From contig NZ_QPEJ01000016.1 in the NCBI RefSeq assembly GCF_003335085.1, positions 62,001 through 126,000 of the forward strand: a stretch of 64,000 nucleotides of DNA, written 5' to 3'. The translations under genes were made by a program, and so were the position numbers. The DNA comes from Polaribacter sp. WD7 (GTDB taxonomy: Bacteria; Bacteroidota; Bacteroidia; Flavobacteriales; Flavobacteriaceae). Below, in pieces: positions 57,108 through 64,000 of this stretch (position 1 is the first letter of the stretch; each line of letters begins with the position of its first letter). The notes under the pieces were generated by a model. That model had not been told where the DNA came from. It saw nothing but the letters and a program-made list of their open reading frames with translations, and searched no databases.

Positions 57108-59600
57108 TTACATCATATCTCCAAAAAAGATTGTATTCATCAACAACTTGTTTGTTCCGAACCAAAAAGCCCTAAAGTTTGTATTGTCTGTAAAAACAAT
57201 TACATTTCCTTTTCCGAATCGTTGTACTTTAAAAGGTACTGTATTTGGTATAACCTTTGCGTTTTCTTTAGAAATATAACCGCTTAATAACGGATTAGAG
57301 GTGTACTGAATAGGATTGTTGTAACTATATTTGTCTGGTTTTAAAAACAAAGTAGAGTTTCTAAATAACGCTATTTTATTGTTTTTGTAACCAAAATTAA
57401 TAGGATGAGAACGGTCTATTTTTGCTTCAAAAATAGCTCCTCCTATATATTGTGCTCCAGATTGCAATGCTTTATTTTCAAAAGACACATTTTTAATTGT
57501 ATCTATTTTGGCACTGTCAAATTGTAGAGTAATCATGTTATTACTAGCCAACCATCTTGCTGTATTTTTATAACCAATTACCACTCCTCCATTTTGTACC
57601 CAAGACTTTATTTTTTCTATTTCCTTGTTTTGCAAACTACTATTAGGAATAATAATATGAGTATATTTAGAAAGGTCTACGCTACTTAGATAACGTGTAT
57701 CTATTCTAGTAACATGCATGTCAAAACGTTGGTCAAACAAATGCCAAATTTCTCCTGAGTCGTTTCCTGTAACTCCATCACCAACAATCATTGCTACTTT
57801 GGGTGTTGTAATTGCTCTAAAATTTCTACTACCCAAATCTATTCCGTTATTTAAACCTGTAGAAACACCTGTAATGTCTACATGACTTTTTGAAGCCACT
57901 TGTTGTAAAAATTGATACAATGCTACATCGTTTAATTTTTGATTTTGAACAGGTATAAAAATGGTTCCATATTCATATGTATTACCTCCATTTTCAAAGT
58001 TTTTCATAGAAAATTTAGCACGTAACCCTTTCTGTAAAATAGTGTTTAGGGCTTTGGGAGTATAATATTCGTTCCAAGACATTAAATAACCAACTCCACT
58101 TTTTGCAGTTACATTACCTTTTTTTAGCGTTACCTCTGCAACTTCTTTACCAGCTCTAGATAAAGAAATATTTTCTGCAAAATCTACCCCAAAAGCATGA
58201 TTAAAAGTCCAAGCAGAGACATCATAAAATAAACTATCTTTAAATGAGGTTCTTACATCAAACATAGCTTTTACCAACCTATGATTTTTCTGATTCATAG
58301 GAACAATGTAGCTATACCCTTTTTTAAAGGTTTTTCCATTCTGATTAAAATCAGATTTTACTTCGTGAATTTTAATACGATGACGTTGTAAAACCTCTGC
58401 CAAATGAAAAGTTTTTGCAGCATCTTTTTCATCACCAAAAACAATAGCTTTTTTTAATGCAGTATTTCTTGAGGTTTCATAAAAATCTTGCTGATATTTT
58501 AAGATTTTTACTCGCATTTTATGCGCTGCTTCTAAAGTTGATAGCGCCGCTGTAAACTGATTTCTTATGGTAAACGGAAATGTTAAAATTCCGTTTTCGG
58601 TTTCTTGCGCATGCCCCCTAGAGCTACCTTGTTCAAAAAGAATACCTATACTACCGTTAATATCTGGAAATGTTGAGCCTTTGCCGTAATAAAAATCGTC
58701 AAAACTTTCTTCAGAATAATATAAAGACCCAATTTTGTCAAGCGCTTTTGCATGATAATTAGCAATTTCTTTGGTTAAATCTTGGTTCATTTGAGGAGTC
58801 AAAGGGTTGGTTCTAGAAGGGATTCCTGGTTGAAAAAAGAAAGTAGAATTACTGCCCATTTCATGATGATCTGTTAAAATATTTGGTAACCAATCATGAA
58901 AGGTCTGTATTCTTGCCTTACTTTCTGGTAGTTGTACAGGTAACCAATCTCTATTCATATCAAACTGATAGTGATTTGTTCTTCCTCTAGGCCAAATCTC
59001 TGCGTATTCTCTATCATTTGGATCTGGATTGATATTTTTACTTTTATTGGTATTTGCCCAATATGCAAAACGTTGCAACCCATCAGGGTTTAAAGAAGGG
59101 TCTAATAAAATAACCGTATTTTTTAACAGCTCTTGTACTCCTGCTGTTTCTGATGCAGCCAAATAATAGCCTAATGCCAATACTGCATTAGAACCACTTG
59201 CTTCATTACCATGTATAGAAAAACCTTGGTAAACTACTATTGGATCTTTAGTTACATTAACAGATATATCATTAGTTGCCTTACGATGTTTCTCTTTTAT
59301 TTTTTCTATATTTTCATGATTTTCTGGTGAAGTGATGGTCAATAGCAATAAAGGTCTACCTTCAAAAGTTTTACCTCTATTTTCTATAGAAATTCTGTTA
59401 GATGAAGCAGCTAACACCTTCATGTATGCTATCAATTTATCATGCGTTATATGCCACTCTCCTACTTCATGATCTATTACCGACTTTGGTGTCGGAATTT
59501 TAGAATTGTAGGTTCCTTGTGGTACATAATATGATAAATCTATATCTTGAGCTAAAACTGAATAAGAAATAAATATAAGTAGAAGTAACGCTTTTTTCAT
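57108..59600 (-). CDS. M14 family zinc carboxypeptidase, exported
   Basis: An 830-aa exported metallopeptidase with a signal peptide (MKKALLLLIFISYSVLA, cleavage near 17). The M14 catalytic domain spans about 50-400. A first zinc-binding pair is HGNEASGSNAVLAL near 132-135 (His and Glu). The next zinc histidine and the catalytic glutamate are in the TDHHEMGS (~245) and FEQGSSRG (~325) regions. Its C-terminal half has a glutamine-amidotransferase-like Rossmann part (THIIIPNSSLQNKEIEKIKSWVQNGGVVIGYKN). No obvious T9SS sorting domain ends the protein. The gene stands alone with a TATCTTTG box 24 bases upstream. Confidence 0.9.
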   Translation of the reverse strand: MKKALLLLIFISYSVLAQDIDLSYYVPQGTYNSKIPTPKSVIDHEVGEWHITHDKLIAYMKVLAASSNRISIENRGKTFEGRPLLLLTITSPENHENIEKIKEKHRKATNDISVNVTKDPIVVYQGFSIHGNEASGSNAVLALGYYLAASETAGVQELLKNTVILLDPSLNPDGLQRFAYWANTNKSKNINPDPNDREYAEIWPRGRTNHYQFDMNRDWLPVQLPESKARIQTFHDWLPNILTDHHEMGSNSTFFFQPGIPSRTNPLTPQMNQDLTKEIANYHAKALDKIGSLYYSEESFDDFYYGKGSTFPDINGSIGILFEQGSSRGHAQETENGILTFPFTIRNQFTAALSTLEAAHKMRVKILKYQQDFYETSRNTALKKAIVFGDEKDAAKTFHLAEVLQRHRIKIHEVKSDFNQNGKTFKKGYSYIVPMNQKNHRLVKAMFDVRTSFKDSLFYDVSAWTFNHAFGVDFAENISLSRAGKEVAEVTLKKGNVTAKSGVGYLMSWNEYYTPKALNTILQKGLRAKFSMKNFENGGNTYEYGTIFIPVQNQKLNDVALYQFLQQVASKSHVDITGVSTGLNNGIDLGSRNFRAITTPKVAMIVGDGVTGNDSGEIWHLFDQRFDMHVTRIDTRYLSSVDLSKYTHIIIPNSSLQNKEIEKIKSWVQNGGVVIGYKNTARWLASNNMITLQFDSAKIDTIKNVSFENKALQSGAQYIGGAIFEAKIDRSHPINFGYKNNKIALFRNSTLFLKPDKYSYNNPIQYTSNPLLSGYISKENAKVIPNTVPFKVQRFGKGNVIVFTDNTNFRAFWFGTNKLLMNTIFFGDMM

Positions 59601-59624
59601 GTAGAAGTAGTTTTAATTACTTAA

Positions 59625-59632
59625 CAAAGATA
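59625..59632 (-). promoter_or_regulatory. -7 promoter box (TATCTTTG) of the M14 peptidase gene
   Basis: TATCTTTG on the minus strand is 24 bases before the start codon. No TTTG lies at -33 distance. Confidence 0.4.
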
Positions 59633-59692
59633 TCAATTCAGAATACGAATAAGATTCACTTTAACAATCATTTAAGAATTCAAAAATTAAAG

Positions 59693-60307
59693 CTACATTA
59701 AAATTATAATAGCTATAGCCACAAAAACAACAATTTGTCCCCATTTTAAATACACACCTATGTTAGTGTATTGTTTTATATACTTAGAAATGTTTCCGGC
59801 TAATATTGCTATACTTGCAAAGACAATAAAAGAAATTAAGATAAAAATTAATCCTAAAATATAAAATTGAATTTCTGTTGCCATTGTGTTAGAAAACAAA
59901 AACTGAGGAAAAAAGGCTAGAAAGAATAGGGTTACTTTTGGGTTTAAAACATTCATTAAAAACCCTTTTTTAAATAATGATAAAGTACTTTTCTTTTGAG
60001 TTTTAGGACTAAACAATACAATTTTAGCATCACTATTATAAACTTTATAAGCCAAATATAATAAGTATGCTGCTCCAAAAAGTTTAATTATAAAAAAAAG
60101 GCTTTCGTTTTTTTTAAGAATTGCGGAAACTCCAAAAGCAACAAAAGAAGTATGTACAATGCACCCAGACATTAATCCTAAAACTGTTGCTATTCCATAT
60201 TTTTTTCCATTTACAATACTTTGTGTGAGTACAAAAATATTATCAGGCCCTGGTGAAATGGCTAGTATAGCTGTTGCTATTGCAAAAGAAATTAAAACCT
60301 CTAGCAT
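59693..60307 (-). CDS. LysE family translocator
   Basis: A 204-aa inner membrane exporter of the LysE/RhtB superfamily with six hydrophobic segments. The hallmark N-terminal motif AISPGPDNIFVLTQSIVNGKKYGIATVLGLMSGC (~16-49) is present, and GAAYLLYLAYKVY follows (~78-90). FLMNVLNPKVTLFFLAFFPQFL (~115-136) is the second diagnostic stretch. Amino acid export is likely; the substrate is not readable. It is 18 bases downstream of pyrD on the same strand and probably shares its mRNA. Confidence 0.92.
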   Translation of the reverse strand: MLEVLISFAIATAILAISPGPDNIFVLTQSIVNGKKYGIATVLGLMSGCIVHTSFVAFGVSAILKKNESLFFIIKLFGAAYLLYLAYKVYNSDAKIVLFSPKTQKKSTLSLFKKGFLMNVLNPKVTLFFLAFFPQFLFSNTMATEIQFYILGLIFILISFIVFASIAILAGNISKYIKQYTNIGVYLKWGQIVVFVAIAIIILM

Positions 60308-60325
60308 TGTTTAAAGATACTTAAA

Positions 60326-61360
60326 CTATGCTTTTTTTAAAATAGCTTTATTTATTTTTTTGATTAAACTAGGGCCCTCATAAATAAAACCGGTATAAAT
60401 TTGTACTAAATCTGCTCCTGCCTCTAATTTCTCTAAAGCATCTTGAGCAGAATGGATACCGCCAACTCCAATAATTGGGAATGCTTTTTTAGATGTATCT
60501 GCCAAATATTTAATTACAGCTGTACTTTGCGCTTTTATAGGTTGCCCACTCAAGCCCCCATTCCCTATTTCTTGCAAACGTTTTTCTGAAGCTTTTAAGC
60601 CTCCTCTAGTAGTAGAAGTGTTAGATGCTATTACTCCGTCTATTTTTGTTTCATTCACCAATTCAACAATTTCGTCTAATTGATTTTGATTTAAATCTGG
60701 AGCAATTTTTAGCAAAATAGGTTTCTGTTTAGATGCTTTTACGTTTAATTTCTGACACTCAGAAATCAACTCTATCAAATAATCTTTGTCATTTAATTTT
60801 GCATGACTTCCAACGTTTGGGCAACTTACATTTAAAACAAAATAATCTACATAAGGGTGTAATGCTGTAAAAACTTGGCAATAATCTTCTGTATAATGCT
60901 CTGGCTTTGTGGCAGTATTTTTACCCAAATTACCACCAATGATTACATTTCCTTTATTTTTCTTTAAATTGTCTATGGCAGCGGCTATCCCATCGTTATT
61001 AAAACCCATTCGGTTTATAATTCCCTTATCATCTTTTAAACGAAACAAACGCTTTTTAGGGTTTCCTGCTTGCCCTTTTGGGGTTATAGTACCTATCTCT
61101 ATAAATCCGAAACCAAAGTTTGCCAATTCATTATAAAGTACAGCATTTTTATCAAAACCAGCAGCTAATCCAACTGGATTTTCAAAAGTTAACCCAAATA
61201 AATTTCGTTCTAATTTTTTATCTTTTACAACATATAAACTTCTAAAAATTGAAGTAACAAAAGGTATTTTAGATAGTGTTTTAATTAATGAAAATGTAAA
61301 ATAATGGATCTTCTCTGGATCAAATAAGAAAAAGATTGGTCTTATAATAAGGTTGTACAT
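60326..61360 (-). CDS. pyrD: PyrD, quinone-dependent dihydroorotate dehydrogenase (class 2)
   Basis: PyrD oxidises dihydroorotate to orotate in pyrimidine synthesis and passes electrons to the quinone pool from the inner membrane surface. The 344-aa length and N-terminal membrane-associating helix ([25 protein letters not shown]) mark class 2. Flavin and substrate sites include [47 protein letters not shown] (~61-107), [10 protein letters not shown] (~178-187) and [11 protein letters not shown] (~250-260). The C-terminal [34 protein letters not shown] is standard. It has a TAAATTTG box upstream and LysE downstream. Confidence 0.95.
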   Translation of the reverse strand: MYNLIIRPIFFLFDPEKIHYFTFSLIKTLSKIPFVTSIFRSLYVVKDKKLERNLFGLTFENPVGLAAGFDKNAVLYNELANFGFGFIEIGTITPKGQAGNPKKRLFRLKDDKGIINRMGFNNDGIAAAIDNLKKNKGNVIIGGNLGKNTATKPEHYTEDYCQVFTALHPYVDYFVLNVSCPNVGSHAKLNDKDYLIELISECQKLNVKASKQKPILLKIAPDLNQNQLDEIVELVNETKIDGVIASNTSTTRGGLKASEKRLQEIGNGGLSGQPIKAQSTAVIKYLADTSKKAFPIIGVGGIHSAQDALEKLEAGADLVQIYTGFIYEGPSLIKKINKAILKKA

Positions 61361-61389
61361 GAGTATCTAGAATTGTTATTTCTAGTTGG

Positions 61390-61397
61390 CAAATTTA
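61390..61397 (-). promoter_or_regulatory. -7 promoter box (TAAATTTG) of pyrD
   Basis: TAAATTTG on the minus strand lies 29 bases before the pyrD ATG. There is no TTTG at the usual -33 distance. Confidence 0.4.
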
Positions 61398-61485
61398 CAC
61401 ATTTTTAAACTGATAGCTAACCTCATTGACGCTTCAATTTCTGATTATTTAATTTTCATTACTTTAGTATAAAATACAAATCATT

Positions 61486-62322
61486 TTGGAGACTATTGTT
61501 ACTTATTTTAAAACCATACCTTCTTCTCATAGAAGTATTATTCTAGTAGGAGGAATTACTTTTTTTTGGCTTTTAGAAGGAGCTATACCTTTATTTAAGT
61601 TTAACTATAAAAAATGGAAACATGCCTTACCAAACTTGTTTTTTACCTTAACTACAGTAGTTATCAATTTTGCTTTGGCTTTTTTATTACTAAACACTGC
61701 TGATTGGGTGGCTGCAAATAATTTTGGACTAATCAATTGGCTACCTAAGATGCCATTATGGTTGTATGTTGTGTTAGGTGTGTTATTTTTAGATTTTTTT
61801 GGTGCTTACCTTTCTCATTTTGTAGAACACAAAGTAAAACCATTGTGGATGGTGCATTTGGTTCATCATTCTGATCACAAGGTAGATACCACAACTGCCA
61901 ATAGGCATCATCCAATAGAGAGTTTTATTCGTTTTGCGTTTACATTGTTAGGTATTTTTCTTGTAGGTACACCAATAGCTATTGTAATGTTGTACCAATC
62001 TATGTCTTTAATTTTTACACAATTTACTCATGCCAATATTAAAATATCTCCTAAAATTGATAAGTTATTAAGTTATCTTATCGTATCTCCAGACATGCAC
62101 AAAGTACACCATCATAATATGCTGCCTTATACAGACTCTAACTATGGTAACATTTTTTCTATTTGGGATAGAATATTTGGTACATATATGAAATTAGATC
62201 GAGAAAAAATTGTGTATGGTGTAGACACATTTCCTAATGAAGCGACTAACTCTTCTTTAAAAGAGTTATTAAAACAACCATTTCAAGGGTATAGAAAACC
62301 AACAGGCATTGAGAAGATGTAA
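61486..62322 (+). CDS. Sterol desaturase / fatty acid hydroxylase family membrane protein
   Basis: A 278-aa di-iron membrane enzyme with four or so hydrophobic segments in its first ~115 residues. The eight-histidine pattern is visible: SHFVEH (~112-117), MVHLVHHSDH (~123-132), NRHHPIE (~139-145) and the C-terminal DMHKVHHH (~203-210). The family hydroxylates or desaturates lipids; bacterial members often act on carotenoids, fatty acids or hopanoids, and the substrate here is unknown. The start codon is TTG at 61486, since no in-frame ATG exists upstream. Translation from it gives METIVTYFKTIPSSH. Confidence 0.88.
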   Translation: METIVTYFKTIPSSHRSIILVGGITFFWLLEGAIPLFKFNYKKWKHALPNLFFTLTTVVINFALAFLLLNTADWVAANNFGLINWLPKMPLWLYVVLGVLFLDFFGAYLSHFVEHKVKPLWMVHLVHHSDHKVDTTTANRHHPIESFIRFAFTLLGIFLVGTPIAIVMLYQSMSLIFTQFTHANIKISPKIDKLLSYLIVSPDMHKVHHHNMLPYTDSNYGNIFSIWDRIFGTYMKLDREKIVYGVDTFPNEATNSSLKELLKQPFQGYRKPTGIEKM

Positions 62323-62347
62323 TTTTACTCTTTTAAACATCAAATAT

Positions 62348-63586
62348 TTAATCGTAAATCAAATATTTTGTTCTAAGAACCTTAAACGCTTGCAAACCGT
62401 TTTCCCAGGTTTTTCGAATTTCTTGTTCAGATAAACCTTGTTCTATTTGTTTTTGCAACGTTTCTGTACCTGCATGAATTGTAAAGGTCTTTCCAAAAAA
62501 CAATTCTTTTTTAGGTGTTTTTTGGTATGCATCTATTAAAAAAGATAAGTCAATTTTAGACAAACGCTTTGTCTTTCTTAAATCTACACCATAGCATAAT
62601 TTCTCTTTATGCTTGGGGTATTTGGCTCCTTCATTAGCTTTGGGTGTATAAGAAAAGGGCGTTTTATTAAAAAACGGAGCTCCATATCTTTGAAACTGAT
62701 AAGCTGTTCCACGTCCCGCATTAATAGTGGTACCCTCAAAAAACCCTAAACTTGGGTATAAATTAATGCTTTTATCATTTGGTAAATTTGGTGAAGGTTT
62801 TATAGGCAAACTATATGTAGAATTGTGTGTGTAGTTTCTTAATGGAATAACCGTTAGATCACATTGTATGCCATTCTTCAACCATTTTTCTCCATTTATC
62901 ATTTGTCCATATTCGCCAATTGTCATTCCGTACACTACAGGAACTTCGTGCTTACCAACAAAACTTGAATGTTTTGCTTCTAAAACAGGGCCATCTATAT
63001 AGTGCGCATTGGGGTTGGGTCTGTCTAAAATTATTAACGGAATAGCATTTTCTGCACAAGCCTCCATAACATAATGAAGCGTAGAAATGTATGTATAAAA
63101 ACGAACACCAACATCTTGTATATCAAAAACCAAAACATCTACATCTTTTAAATGTATTTTAGATGGTTTTTTATGCTTACCATGTAAAGATAAAATGGGT
63201 AACCCAGTTTTGGCATCTATACCATCTTCTACATCTTCTCCTGCATCTGCTGTTCCTCTAAAGCCATGTTCTGGAGAAAACACTTTTTTTACTGAAAGAC
63301 CTAGATTTAGTAAAGAATCTACCAAATGTGTTGTTCTATTTTTTGTAACGTCTGTGTCCTTAAAAATTACAGATGTTTGGTTTGCTACCACTGCAATTTT
63401 TTTTCCCTTCAATAAATTAAGGTATTTAGAAGTTTGTACTGCTCCTACTTCAACTATTGTATCTGTACTTATTTCGTGTGTTTTTGTGTTTGATTTTTTA
63501 GCACTATTAGTACATGAGATCAACTGAAAATTCATCCCCAAAAACAAGAATAAATATGTACTTTTACGAAGGATAAAAACAATCAT
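62348..63586 (-). CDS. NamZ/DUF1343 family exo-beta-N-acetylmuramidase-like lipoprotein
   Basis: A 412-aa lipoprotein of the DUF1343 family, whose founding NamZ removes terminal MurNAc from peptidoglycan fragments. The signal MIVFILRKSTYLFLFLGMNFQLISC has a lipobox with cysteine 25. The catalytic-domain stretches are LLKGKKIAVVANQTSV (~58-73), KVFSPEHGFRGTADAGEDVEDGID (~100-123), DVLVFDIQDVGVRFYTYISTLHYVMEA (~148-174) and LDRPNP (~186-191). A NYTHNSTYSLPIKPSPNLPND stretch and EGTTINAGRGTAYQF are also typical. It diverges from an FtsX-like permease gene whose start lies only four bases away. Confidence 0.88.
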   Translation of the reverse strand: MIVFILRKSTYLFLFLGMNFQLISCTNSAKKSNTKTHEISTDTIVEVGAVQTSKYLNLLKGKKIAVVANQTSVIFKDTDVTKNRTTHLVDSLLNLGLSVKKVFSPEHGFRGTADAGEDVEDGIDAKTGLPILSLHGKHKKPSKIHLKDVDVLVFDIQDVGVRFYTYISTLHYVMEACAENAIPLIILDRPNPNAHYIDGPVLEAKHSSFVGKHEVPVVYGMTIGEYGQMINGEKWLKNGIQCDLTVIPLRNYTHNSTYSLPIKPSPNLPNDKSINLYPSLGFFEGTTINAGRGTAYQFQRYGAPFFNKTPFSYTPKANEGAKYPKHKEKLCYGVDLRKTKRLSKIDLSFLIDAYQKTPKKELFFGKTFTIHAGTETLQKQIEQGLSEQEIRKTWENGLQAFKVLRTKYLIYD

Positions 63587-63590
63587 TAAT

Positions 63591-64000
63591 TTGAATTACG
63601 AGTTATTTATTGCAAAACGCATTATTGCTGGCAAAAAGTATAAAAATAGTATTTCATCACCAATAATAAAAATTGCCATTACTGCAATTTCATTGGGTAT
63701 TATTATTATGCTCATTGCTGTAGCTACTGGTGCAGGTTTGCAATACAAAATTCGTGATAAAATGGCGGGATTTAAAGGACATGTTCAAATTATCAATTAC
63801 GATACTAACAACTCTAATGTTTCTACAGTTTCTATTGATAAAAACCAAGAGTTTTATCCAAATTTTAAAGAGGTAGAAGGCATTAAAAATGTTCAAGTTT
63901 TTGCTAATAAAGGCGGAATTTTAAGAACTCAAACAGATTTTGAAGGTATTATTTTTAAAGGAGTTTCTACAGATTATGATTGGTCTTTTTTTCAGGAATA
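63591..64000 (+). CDS. FtsX-like ABC transporter permease (LolC/LolE type), N-terminal part cut by window edge
   Basis: Reading rightward from TTG at 63591, I translate about 136 residues with no stop to the window end. It begins with NYELFIAKRIIAGKK and continues to SSPIIKIAITAISLGIIIMLIAVATGAGLQY, a first membrane helix near 28-50. A periplasmic part (VQIINYDTN...) follows. This is the usual start of LolC/LolE-type permeases of lipoprotein-releasing or similar ABC systems. The start is a TTG because no ATG lies nearby in frame. It lies four bases from the divergent NamZ start codon. The C-terminal ~270 residues lie beyond the window. Confidence 0.85.
   Translation, partial: MNYELFIAKRIIAGKKYKNSISSPIIKIAITAISLGIIIMLIAVATGAGLQYKIRDKMAGFKGHVQIINYDTNNSNVSTVSIDKNQEFYPNFKEVEGIKNVQVFANKGGILRTQTDFEGIIFKGVSTDYDWSFFQE

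Overview
The window is an ordinary stretch of chromosome from a gliding-type marine member of the Flavobacteriaceae (Bacteroidota), most like Polaribacter or Tenacibaculum. The evidence is the strongly A+T-rich DNA, TAnnTTTG-type promoters with no Shine-Dalgarno tracts, GldF and GldG, and many Bacteroidota-only families (DUF4199, DUF5606, DUF4835, DUF2911, DUF6913). I see no prophage, insertion sequence, CRISPR array, rRNA or tRNA gene. The only structured RNA I identify with confidence is the SRP RNA.

Layout. 1-2.3 kb: 5' part of menD, a transaldolase, an SDR oxidoreductase and the SRP RNA. 2.4-9 kb: a DUF4199 membrane protein, a membrane-anchored glycosyltransferase, a phosphohexomutase, an MsbA-like exporter and a CCA-type tRNA nucleotidyltransferase. 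9-13.6 kb: a leftward polysaccharide cluster (Stealth phosphotransferase, two GT2 enzymes, a GT-like orphan) with dapD inside it. 13.7-16 kb: ruvX, def, DUF5606 and mazG. 16-25.1 kb: a leftward block with a GT2 gene, fabI, recN, DUF4835, coaBC, rpoZ, bamD, dapA and DUF6913. 25-33 kb: a phytase-like secreted protein, DoxX, an AlkC-like alkylation-repair protein and an ABC ATPase with a permease-M1 aminopeptidase fusion. 33-42.5 kb: M42 peptidase, class V aminotransferase, Nudix, DUF6503 lipoprotein, a second MsbA-like exporter, acs, TauE/SafE and TerC. 42.8-47.6 kb: two orphan proteins, fabV, purC, a membrane protein and phoH. 47.7-51.3 kb: SAM hydroxide adenosyltransferase, an ABM protein, gldF and gldG. 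51-64 kb: epimerase, MIP channel, DUF2911, sugar kinase, a TPR-YfiT-CsaA operon, an unlisted YqaE/Pmp3 gene, M14 peptidase, LysE, pyrD, sterol desaturase, a NamZ-type muramidase and the start of an FtsX-like permease.

Most genes serve general metabolism, envelope building and repair. Both dapA and dapD (diaminopimelate) are present, as are both fabI and fabV (two unrelated enoyl-ACP reductases).

The least explained material is intergenic. Three arrays of 7-bp units lie at 17.07-18.34 kb. One forms the whole leader of a glycosyltransferase gene whose start codon appears to be ATC, and one abuts fabI. Three copies of a dispersed stem-loop element lie at 1.1, 17.2 and 38.8 kb. A 13-bp inverted-repeat element ends in the csaA stop codon, and two short promoter-to-terminator units have no ORF. 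I found no clear new multi-gene defence or metabolic system.
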